Below, piece after piece: positions 46,897 through 55,903 of a stretch of 64,000 bases of DNA (position 1 is its first letter; every line of letters starts with the position of its first letter). The DNA is from Voacanga thouarsii (Eukaryota > Streptophyta > Magnoliopsida > Gentianales > Apocynaceae), in assembly GCA_026120185.1 (NCBI GenBank), contig JANUWF010002057.1, forward strand, positions 372,001 through 436,000. Reading direction: 5' to 3'. The notes below the pieces were generated by a model. That model was not told where the DNA came from and made no database searches. It worked only from the letters and a program-made list of their open reading frames with translations. The translations under genes and the position numbers were made by a program.

Positions 46897-48405
46897 TATT
46901 AGGATTTGTGGACTCCTAAATACGGAAAACATCCACGAATCTCTTCCGAGGATCCAAGCAAACGATTAAGAAGACCTAAGGTTTACAGAATTCTCTTCAG
47001 CATAATCGTGATCCTTCGATTCTGATTTTACTGTTGTACGTGTAACTCGAACGATCACCAGACGCTATAGTGTGCGAACGTCTTCTATAGGTACATACGA
47101 CGAACTAACTCGTTACCCTGAGAATGCTAGCGCCTAGGGTTTGAGAGTTTTTTCTGGTGAATAGAGGTACGAAATTTCTCAACAGAATAGGACTATTGAG
47201 AAGACGGTTAGGGTTTTCTTAAAAACCCCCGAATCTCTTAAAATCCAAATCTGATAATATCTTATTATATTTAAATTTAAATTCAAATTAAATTAAAAAC
47301 TGATATGATAAAATTCTGTCATTATCTCGATAATTTAACTAATTAATTTATCGAGTCAAATTCTTATGATTTGGACATCATCCAGATACATCGAATATGG
47401 ACATATTTCCAGATTCATTATATTTGGTAAATTTTCTAAATTCGATTAACTTAGACATATTTCCAAATTCATCGAATTTGTTTACCAGAAAAATAACCTA
47501 ACAAGTTCACTTATTATGTGACCCTATAGGTTCATTTAACACGGCAGTGTGCCTAAATCATATTTAAATGGCCCGCAAGTTATAAGCGGTTTCTAGCAAA
47601 ATATTATAACTATCCAGGTTAAATAAAAATCAGTGATTTCTTTGAACCAAACCACAATTTTATATTTAGTCATTTTATCACATGATATCCAGATTAAACA
47701 TAAGACACGGAACATGTCATCCTTATTAAGCTTAATCAATTATTTCTTAATTTCATAGTAGACTGTTCAAACAAATGATATCAATATCTTAGATTGATAT
47801 ATTTGAGCACGGTCATGCATTTTAACAGTCTAACTTATCAAGGGGCCCATGGATATCTCCCCTATAATTGAAAGGGACAAATTCATTCTCTATCAATCAT
47901 ATTCTTCTCCTTGATTTATTTTATATCTAACAATAGTCTAATTTATTATCTGGTTAAAGACAACTTTAGACAACGTTAAAATATAGAATTTATCAAGTAG
48001 GAAACTATGATGAATTTAGGTCGAAGGACTTTTACTATCATTATGGATAGAAAGTACTTATAACATGTTCTATGAAGTACTTTCACAGTGGGTCATGTCC
48101 AATACAATATTCTCTAACATTTATTTATGGTTTGGCCTGATATCACAAATATCCATGACCAGTAAAACATAACCATCAAATCACAAACATACTAATCTTA
48201 ATTTATTATTATTCCAATAATAATAATCGATCAGAGATAGTTTTAGAATAGTCATTATATTCATTGTTAGGTTTTACTATCAAGTCATGTGCTTGATGAC
48301 TACAAAACAAAATGCACTATTCATGAAAAGGAAAACCTCATATTATTATATAAAATATAACGACAATAGTATAAGTACAAATTGACTCTAGGCATATCCC
48401 TAACA
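46897..48405 (-). repeat. Copia-2 5' LTR (right on + strand)
   Basis: 1,509 bp, ending CCCTAACA. The neighbouring 46881-46896 reads on the minus strand GTAGTATCAGAGCAAC, a close match to the initiator-Met tRNA primer site TGGTATCAGAGC. Confidence 0.92.
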
Positions 48406-48526
48406 AATCCAAGAATAATTATATTTTTTTATGAATTTATTTTAATTAATCAAGATTAAAATATTTAATTTTATTTTAATATTTGATCAAATAAAATATA
48501 TTTTCTCCCAAGATTCTTTGTCTACA

Positions 48527-49344
48527 GCAACAATTTGGATTGTTGCGAACGATTCTGAGACTGTTAACACATGGTCGAATTTACATCAGCATGACCTATG
48601 GATTACTGGTACTGGGTGGGATGAGGTTGATATGCTGTACGGCGCTATTTAGATCAACCGACACGTATATATTTTGACAGAACAACCTACTTTTAGACAA
48701 GCTGTTATTTCGGCTAATTATTTTGTGTGGTATTGGACTCGCACAAAATGATTAATTAGTAATCCTACCATAAGACAATCGAATCCCGTGAGCTGCCAGT
48801 CTAGTAGTTCAGCAGTTGAAATATATGTAAGTAAATTTTTTCTTGTTCGTGTAAGTATATATAGAATCTAGTTTACTTAAATTTTTAGTGATATTTCTGA
48901 AAATGCATATGCAGGTCGACGTGCTGCACTGGATCTTGTACATAGGTAATGAAGCGTCTTAACATGATGATGCATCGTACGTGCAACAAACAGTCAGAAG
49001 AATGTCGGATATTATCAGGCGTACTTAGACCGCTGGTGATGAAACAGATCGTCTAAATCGAATGTTGTATGAGCCATTCAGACGATGTATGTTTTTAATC
49101 TGATACTGCCGATTCCACAAGAAGTTCCTTGACAAGTATCACTAATACGGCAAGGCGGTAGACAAGTACGTCGGAGTTCTGCAGTTGAGGAAATTCTCCC
49201 GCAGTAGTACTATTCAGCTGTGCATGGAGATGGGGATATTTATGTACCAGGTGCTCCTATCGTGGTTGATAATGACTATGTCCCAGTTCCAGCGGTAGCA
49301 GATGATTTTGTCCCATGTGCAGCAGTTGAACTTCATGGCACATA
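48527..49344 (+). pseudogene. Plant mobile domain (PMD) gene, part 2
   Basis: Continues part 1 with QFGLLRTI, then NTWSNLHQHDLWITGTGWDE and ...FRQAVISANYFVWYWTRT, the pattern of the PMD C-terminal half, with in-frame stops. A probable intron is at 48828-48913, then a degraded charged segment. The end near 49300 is Pro/Val/Asp-rich (VVDNDYVPVPAV). It is the accessory gene of MULE-2. Confidence 0.65.
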
Positions 49345-50698
49345 ATTTTCAATCCTAGGTACGTATCTTTGTCTAGCGAGTTTGCTACTGGTACATCCAC
49401 TGGATTGTCTCGGAGATAGTATAGGCAGTCTAAGAGGAATGTAGGTTCGTCGTACGCTACAAAAGAATAAGATAAGGGACAGCTTGAAGCATAACCTCCA
49501 AGATGGGTTCAGACTTCGAGGCACCATCGAGAATTTTATTGTAGGACTAGTTTTTATACTTGATTTTGACGATTTTAGAAGTACATAATTGTGATTTAAA
49601 ATTAATTGCAATTAATTTTTATACGTAGTCTCAAATTAAATATAATATTTTATTTTAAATTATTTTTAAAATAAAAAATCATTTAAATATACATGAAATA
49701 TTTAATATTAATTAAAATCCATATTTAATTCTTCACGTATTATTCAAAATTTAATGGGGTTTCAAATATATATATTTAATGATTAAAGATAAAATTAATG
49801 ACAAAAATTTAAAATTTTCACTAATTATTCGAATTCAGTTAAAATATAGATTACTCGAATTAAAACAAAAAGGAATTATAAATTTAGATACTTCACATTT
49901 GAAATTTTTATATTTTTTGCAAATAATTATTATTTATAATCAATTATAATTAAATATTTTAAATTATACTTTAACTCAAAAAGTGTTATAATTTAAATAT
50001 GAAGGAATTATAGGTAATATTTTCAAGGTTTATATAGAATTTTTTATTACTTAAAAAAGTAATTATGCATTGGCATTGGGAAGTGAGTCATGTTCTTCAA
50101 GGTTATTTCATAATATTTTAAAGTCATATTTTTAGTTATTACAAATTTAAATAATTCTGACTCTAAGTTGTATATGGAAATGATACTATAATAAATGAAA
50201 TTACAGTCAACTAAATTTTAGTATTCAAAATAAATAATTAAACTCTAAAAGCTAGAATTAAACTTAAAAGAACTACAAAAATAGTAAATTATTGTTTAAA
50301 AAAATATTATGTTTAAAGAATTAAAGATAAATTAAAAATTAAAAATTATTGCCAAATTTTGAAAATAAAAATAAATTAAGATTTAATTTTACAATTAATT
50401 GAGATTTAAAACTATTTAAATTTTTAATAAAAATAAACTGCAATTTTATACTGAATGGGGAGGGTATGGGGAAAGACATACCTCGTGTCTACTTGACATG
50501 AGATTGATAGCTTTGAGGCATACGAAATTGAATGCATTTAATGCACATCGTGTCTGATAGATACGAGATTGATAACTTTGAGACATTTAATGCCTCGCAA
50601 AATTGGACACATTTAATGCGTTAAGGAATTTAAAGGCATTTGTGGGGTTGTTGATCTCGCGTATGAACCTCGTATCTCCCAAACGCGAGGTGCCTCCT
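49345..50698. other. MULE-2 right non-coding part
   Basis: Very AT-rich with no gene. From 50450 to 50700 short words (CGTGTCTGATAGATACGAGA; CTCGTGTCTACTTGACATGAG) form internal direct and inverted repeats next to the terminal repeat. Confidence 0.5.
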
Positions 50699-50871
50699 CC
50701 AGTACTCCCCCCAAAAAAAAGCATTACTACTTTTGGATGCCCCCATTTCAAAAATCGCCTATTTTTGTAAAAAAATCCTATAGAATCGAGGTAGCATATT
50801 CATCATTACAAATTTTTATTATTAATTTCAAATGCCTTATACTCATTTACTATTCCATATTTATTGTATAG

Positions 50872-51007
50872 ATGCACTTTCGAAATTGATATGCTAGATG
50901 ATTCTAAATTATTAACTATCACTGCATTTGGTCCATTTGCTAAGAACATCTTATTCATTAGTGTTGTAGAAGCAATGAAACTTTCTGAGCAAGTAAACAA
51001 TATTTAA
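50872..51007 (+). pseudogene. RPA70-like fragment B, last exon
   Basis: Same as exon 20903-21038, open to the TAA (CTFEIDMLDDSKLLTITAF), with the acceptor TTGTATAG intact. It is cut off from its upstream exon (31634-31782) by MULE-2. Confidence 0.7.
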
Positions 51008-51820
51008 AACAAAATTTTCAATAAACAAAAACAAATATATGCTAATGTACATAATTCATCTGTAGGATATTCCTTTTTTTTGGATAATGCAATTTCAAAT
51101 ATAAAAAATTAAAAGTCAATTGGAAAAACATCATTTTATTTACCTGATATATAAAATGTGCATATATCTAATGACTATAATGAATGTTAGCAATTATGAG
51201 GTTACATCGCTATTATTCATGTTAGCAATTATGGATGTCTATAAATTGTTGTTTATTTCGAAGGCTGCTATGTTATAAATTAGACAAATATTTTTTTGTG
51301 CTTTTTGGGATACGTTTTTTTGTGCTTTGTTGTTTTTCTTCCTTATCCTTTTGTTGTATTTTCATGTTGATGATTTTTATTTTTATTTTTATTTTTTTGT
51401 ATTTTCTGTTGTTGTTGATGCAAACTGTCACAAAAGTGTTTGGGATTGAAATATGGTCATTCCATTTATTTTCTTAATTTTATTTCTCCAAAAAAGCTAC
51501 TTTGACCATCACGACATAAAAAGCCCATAGGAACAACCAAAACTGAAAAGAAAAACGTTGAATTACACTTGGAAAAAGATACACTGATTGTAAATTACAA
51601 AAATAAAAATCTTTATTATTCTATTTTTATAATAAATATAGTGAAAAAACGGCATGATCTGAGTCCACATGTACAATGCATTTCACACTAATATATAGTG
51701 AAGTATAACTTCGGATTTTAAAAGATAATTTATTTTTAATAGTATATATATATACATTCACGTCTGATTTTTGTTCAAGAACGGACAAAATCTTCACGGT
51801 GTACAATAAAACTGTCAATT
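51008..51820. other. AT-rich spacer, collinear with unit A 21039-21805
   Basis: No gene; several T-rich runs. The frames here (51235-51477, 51627-51818) are not conserved against unit A. Confidence 0.5.
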
Positions 51821-51839
51821 AGTTAAAGCAAAAAACAAA

Positions 51840-51938
51840 GTTAAAGCTGGTGCACATCCCGATTTACATCCCACCCGGTCGTGGGGCCTCGACGCTCGGG
51901 TGGGGGAGGTTCGCCTTCGGGACTTCCTCCTTAATCAA
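51840..51938. mobile_element. 99-bp GC-rich insertion with 19-bp target duplication
   Basis: Flanked by AGTTAAAGCAAAAAACAAA at 51821-51839 and 51939-51957. Unit A has a single copy at 21806-21824. The insert is GC-rich (CCCACCCGGTCGTGGGGCCT; GGTTCGCCTTCGGG) in an AT-rich area. The duplication length fits target-primed retroposition of a short RNA or SINE piece. GGTTCGCCTTC resembles a pol III B box, but no A tail is present. Confidence 0.6.
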
Positions 51939-52436
51939 AGTTAAAGCAAAAAACAAAACAGAAAGGACTACTTTCTTCATTGGTTCAATTTTCTCTTCGT
52001 TGAGGAATATCAATGTATTACTCTTAAACTCATAAGTGACTCTATTTTATAACTCAAAATTGTTAAACATTCAAAATTAATTGATTAAATTTGTCTAATA
52101 ATTTATATTAGTAAGTCTTTAATTACTTAAGAATTTTAATAATAAATCCTTATTATAAGTTAAAAAATTTAAGTATATATATGTTACTTGAATTTGAAAT
52201 TTAAATATATTAGGTACTTATTCAATAAATTTTTTAAAAAATTCATTTCAAATTGTAATAAAGCATGGTAAACTTTAAATATTCAAACTTTATATTTATC
52301 ATTAAAAACATTAAAAATACCCCTTTTTAAATATGAGAACAACTTTTGGGCTTTCTTTAAGGCCAGCAAAAACGCATTTCATGGGCTGACGAACTTTCCA
52401 TTTTCCAGTCGACTCTCACTGCATCTGGTTCAACCT

Positions 52437-52467
52437 TTCGAGAAGCCCAGAAACTTCTTGAAAGTTC
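52437..52467 (+). promoter_or_regulatory. Heat-shock element of sHSP gene B
   Basis: Identical to that of copy A: TTCGAGAA then GAAACTTCTTGAAAGTTC (52450-52467). Confidence 0.9.
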
Positions 52468-52561
52468 TTTAGTTTGGGATATCTGTCACGCAAGAAAGTC
52501 TGGACAACAATGGTCAGTGAATGATTCATCCAGAAAGCTCATGAACACTCGAATCATCAAT

Positions 52562-52570
52562 TATATAAAA
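52562..52570 (+). promoter_or_regulatory. TATA box of sHSP gene B
   Basis: TATATAAAA, 146 bp before the start codon; the leader is one base shorter than in copy A. Confidence 0.85.
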
Positions 52571-52707
52571 CCCAAGCGTGCCTTCTTAGCCAAACGGAAA
52601 TCGCTAGCAAGTGCTTCTGCAATTTTTCTGTGATTGTCAAAGAATTTGAAAAGCTCTCTTTGTTTTCAACGAATTCAATCAGTTTCCCGGAGTTCAATTG
52701 TTGAAAA

Positions 52708-53175
52708 ATGTCGCTTATTCCAAGCTTTTTCGGTGGCCGACGGAGCAACAACTTCGACCCATTCTCGTTGGACGTTTGGGACCCGTTCAAGGACTTCCCA
52801 TTCTCCTCTGCGTTGTCTTCTGGCGGGGAGACGGCGGCGTTTACTAGCACCCGGGTGGACTGGAAGGAGACTACGGAGGCCCACGTGTTTAAGGCCGACC
52901 TTCCGGGCATCAAGAAAGAGGAAGTGAAGGTGGAAATCGAGGACGACAGAGTTCTGCAGATAAGTGGAGAGAGGAACGTGGAGAAGGAAGACAAGAATGA
53001 TACTTGGCACCGGGTGGAGCGCAGCAGCGGCAAGTTCATGAGAAGGTTCAGGTTGCCTGAAAATGCCAAAATGGATCAGGTGAAGGCTTCGATCGTGGAT
53101 GGGGTGCTTACTATTACTGTTCCCAAGGAGGAGGCGAAGAAGCCTGATGTTAAATCCATTGAAATTTCTGGTTAG
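52708..53175 (+). CDS. Class I cytosolic small heat-shock protein, copy B
   Basis: 155 residues, same start, alpha-crystallin domain and KSIEISG tail as copy A. I count three coding differences: one changes residue 56 from Pro to Thr ([10 protein letters not shown], where the class I family nearly always has [10 protein letters not shown]), and the others are silent. That Pro lies at the start of the alpha-crystallin domain, so a modest structural effect is possible. The promoter is identical in its heat-shock element and TATA box, so both copies should be heat-induced together. The 3' region shares the AATAAA signal. Minus-strand frames over the gene are shadows. Confidence 0.97.
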   Translation: MSLIPSFFGGRRSNNFDPFSLDVWDPFKDFPFSSALSSGGETAAFTSTRVDWKETTEAHVFKADLPGIKKEEVKVEIEDDRVLQISGERNVEKEDKNDTWHRVERSSGKFMRRFRLPENAKMDQVKASIVDGVLTITVPKEEAKKPDVKSIEISG

Positions 53176-54063
53176 ACGAAACTGCACCTTAGCTGTTTGT
53201 TGAAATGTTCACGTCAAAGATGGATGAAATCAAATAAATATGTTTGCAACTGATGTAATGTGCATACCAGTCATATGTGTCATGAGAGTGCGTGAATTCT
53301 CAGATTCTGATTAGGTGTAAATGTATCTTCAAATGTTGTTTTTGTTTGAACAATTTATCTTTTTGATTCTGTTAGTTGATGTTGTCTTTTGCTGATATTG
53401 ATATTCCCCATATGGAAGCTATGATATTGTTGTTACAAACGTGCTATCTCATAATTGACTATCTTTCACGGGATAATTGAAGTATTTTTATCTTTAAATG
53501 GATTGTGTCCGAAATGTAAAGTTTTATTTCGAGAATAAAAGAATAAAATTTTTAGCTTAAGTTAGAAGTAGTTGGGTTTGAGTGATAATCAATCTTCTAA
53601 AATTTGTATATTACTCTAATATTTTGAGTTTTGAACCCGAGATAGAACACAAGTACGTACCTAAAACATCACATAATGACATTTATGAGTTTTTTTCAAA
53701 AGATGTTAAGTTTCTCACACAATCAAATCACCTAAACTCCTTAAAATTATTCTTAGAACTAAAATCTCCAAGGAATTAAAATTACTATAACGATAAATAT
53801 GCTAACTATAAACAAAAAAATATGGGACTTATTACAACATAGAATATGGGACTTATAACGATAAGTATTCTAACTATAAACAAAAAATATTGGACTTATT
53901 ACAACATAGAATATAGACTAATCTATAATAAAAGGCTGGCAATATTGCCATAGCCATTGTCCTCCTGCCCAAGCACATTTTACCTAAATGACAGTATATC
54001 CTTGTAATAAAAAAGATTTATATATAAATTTCAATTACTTTTATTAATGAAACAGGCACTGTA
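53176..54063. other. 3' flank of sHSP gene B and end of unit B
   Basis: No gene. Similarity to unit A fades at about 53450, returns at 53470, and ends at about 53930. A 50-bp word (ATGGGACTTATTACAACATAGAATAT-type) is locally repeated near 53820-53915. Confidence 0.5.
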
Positions 54064-54071
54064 CACAAATC

Positions 54072-54638
54072 TAGAGGTGTAAATGAACCGAATGTTCGCG
54101 AATAAATACTCGTTCGAGCTCGTTCGTGTTCGAATAAGGCTCGTTCGTTTAATAAACGAACGAACTCGAACACAAACTCGAGCTCGAATAATAAACGAAC
54201 ATATTCGAACGTTCGCGAACATATTATATATTTTTTAAAATTAATTATATTATATTAATTATTTTATTTATATTTTATAATATTAAGATTTATTCTTAAT
54301 AAATCTTATATTATAATATTAATATTAATAATATTTATTTAATATTATAATATTCAATTATTTTTAATTAAAATTTGAATTATTATTTTTATAAATTTTA
54401 AAATAAAAAAATATATAATAAACGAACTCGAACAATTCGAATTCGAATTCGAACGTTAATCGAGTTTTTCGAACTCGAACTTAAACGAACTCGAACATTA
54501 TCAAACAATAATCGAACGAACTCAAACACGAACTCGAGCTCGAATAATAAATGAACGAACTCGAACAGCGTTCGATTATATTCGAACTCGAGCTCGAAAA
54601 TGTGATACTCGGTTCGTTCGTGTTCGAATACAACTCTA
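54072..54638. mobile_element. Non-autonomous hAT-type element rich in GTTCGAGCTCG, copy 2
   Basis: 567 bp with ends TAGAGGTGTA and TACAACTCTA and an exact 8-bp duplication CACAAATC at 54064-54071 and 54639-54646. It is in the opposite orientation to the copy at 1371-1981 and aligns with it along its length. Confidence 0.92.
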
Positions 54639-54646
54639 CACAAATC

Positions 54647-55895
54647 TCAATACCAATGCAGTTTCTCTCTCTCATCACTATTTTGGTATCTGTGTCTTTG
54701 TGAGCCCATGAACTTTTCTACCTAATGAGCCTCATGATTTGTGAATTTTATTTAATTTGTGGGTTAGAATTCATATGTCATTTGAGTTAAGTGTTAATAT
54801 TTTAAATTAGTGGATTAAGTTATAATTATTTAATTAAGAGTTTTTTTTAATTACTAGATTATAGGCTTTGTCACAACGTTCGGAACAGTTATATTGTTTC
54901 TTTTAAAGACTCTTCCAAAAGAGGAGAGAAAAGGGGGAAATAAAGAATTTGAGAAGGGGTTTGAACCTTTAGCAACAAATCCTGGTAAGATGGTCTCCCT
55001 CTCGTCTTTAATGGTATCAATAACGTAGTTGAGGTGTTTTGTTTTTGAATTGAAGATAAGGGTTTTAGGGCTTTGAAATGGGAAAATTTGATTAGAGAAT
55101 TAATTGTGTTGTTTGAGTATTAATTGAAGGTGTGTAAGTATTTGGTGGCTTGAGTGGAAGCTTTAGGTAGATTTCTGGTGTTTGAATTCCTTAGGTAAGG
55201 AAATTTGATTTCTTGTATTTTGACTTTTGGATACTATTCTTTTAAAATAATGTATGTTCTTACTGTCTTTATGAAATTGCAATTTTGAATATATGGAAAT
55301 GATATTGAGGATGGTATTATTTGCTACTTCTACTACGGTTGTGTTTAATTGAAAACTATGAGTTTAAGCTAAGTGTTGTTTATATTCTGATTTTTTTATT
55401 TATGAGGTGTTGAATGCTTGTGGGTCGTTTTGGTGGCAAATTTTTAACTTTATAAGTTATAAGGCCCTACTAAAAAGATACAATACCTAAAATAAATTAA
55501 GGCCCTTCTTTCAACGAGATATAATAATTGGGAGTCTGATCAGTTAAGCCAAACTAAATCTCCAAACATGAATCATTCTTGTGAGTTAAATGGAAGTTTT
55601 AAGTATGTATCATGTTGCGTCTAAACGGTTTTGTGCATAAAATGGTGTTCTTTGGCAAAGAGGATGGTTGGGTTGCTATTTGGGATCAATGTGTTGCAGG
55701 TTGGTTTCTTTGAAAATCCTGTTGTTAACCATTTTGAAAATGTGTGTGTATAGATTGTTCAAGAGAAAAGCTGCCAAGCATGGCCAGCTGGGCAGTCCCG
55801 CACTAGGTTGGCTAGGCTTGCAGGTGACTGCTAGACAGTCCATGTGTTGGTAATTTTTTTTTTTTTGTCTTTTCAACAAAAGGAATTTATGAGTT
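54647..55895. other. Intergenic DNA, no gene seen
   Basis: Moderately AT-rich, with short frames only. 54860-55210 resembles a plant LTR or untranslated leader in composition, but no ends were found. Confidence 0.4.
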
Positions 55896-55903
55896 GTAGC
55901 AAG

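Larger units (their letters stand above)
40038..48405 (-). mobile_element. Copia-2: complete, inactive Ty1/copia element
   Basis: Direct LTRs of about 1.5 kb (40038-41552 and 46897-48405) with exact duplication AATCC at 40033-40037 and 48406-48410. The minus-strand order is gag, protease, integrase, RT, RNase H. The LTRs differ at many sites, roughly one in eight in the first 200 bp by eye, so insertion is old. Frames are broken and the RT active site is altered. Confidence 0.95.
39284..48526 (-). repeat. Solo LTR (870 bp of its own), interrupted by Copia-2
   Basis: Ends TGTAGAC (39284-) and GTCTACA (-48526) form the short inverted repeat of an LTR. Flanks GCGAC (39279-39283) and GCAAC (48527-48531) match 4 of 5. 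Joining the flanks restores the PMD reading frame. A minus-strand TATA (CCTATAAATAGGG, near 39700) gives the orientation. Copia-2 and its 5-bp duplication make up the rest. No partner LTR or internal domain is seen. Confidence 0.85.
31784..50779. mobile_element. MULE-2: 19-kb composite, about 7.5 kb of MULE plus nested elements
   Basis: Inverted ends: 31784- reads GGATTTTTGATCAAAATAGG, and the complement of the right end reads AGGATTTTTTTACAAAAATAGG. Similarity continues through GCGATTTTTGAAATGGG and beyond. The 9-bp flanks are GTAGAATCG (31775-31783) and ATAGAATCG (50780-50788; 8 of 9 equal). Unit A has the empty site (GTAGAACCG at 20827-20835). Inside are a decayed MURA-type transposase, a PMD gene, two solo LTRs, a hAT element and Copia-2. 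Subtracting these leaves about 7.5 kb, normal for an autonomous MULE. Confidence 0.85.
27941..53930. repeat. Segmental duplication, unit B
   Basis: Counterpart of 7211-25450, expanded by CACTA-2 and by the 19-kb MULE-2 composite. It lacks the two poly(A) retroposons of unit A, and a deletion at 31565/31566 removes the Pack-MULE right end together with the first RPA exon. Confidence 0.85.

Noticed and set aside
53920..53960. Possible Helitron 5' end (TCTATAATAAAAGGC) at the end of unit B
   Set aside because: Unit A shares the TCCATAATAAAA part, so the similarity extends past the supposed terminus, and no matching 3' hairpin was found downstream.
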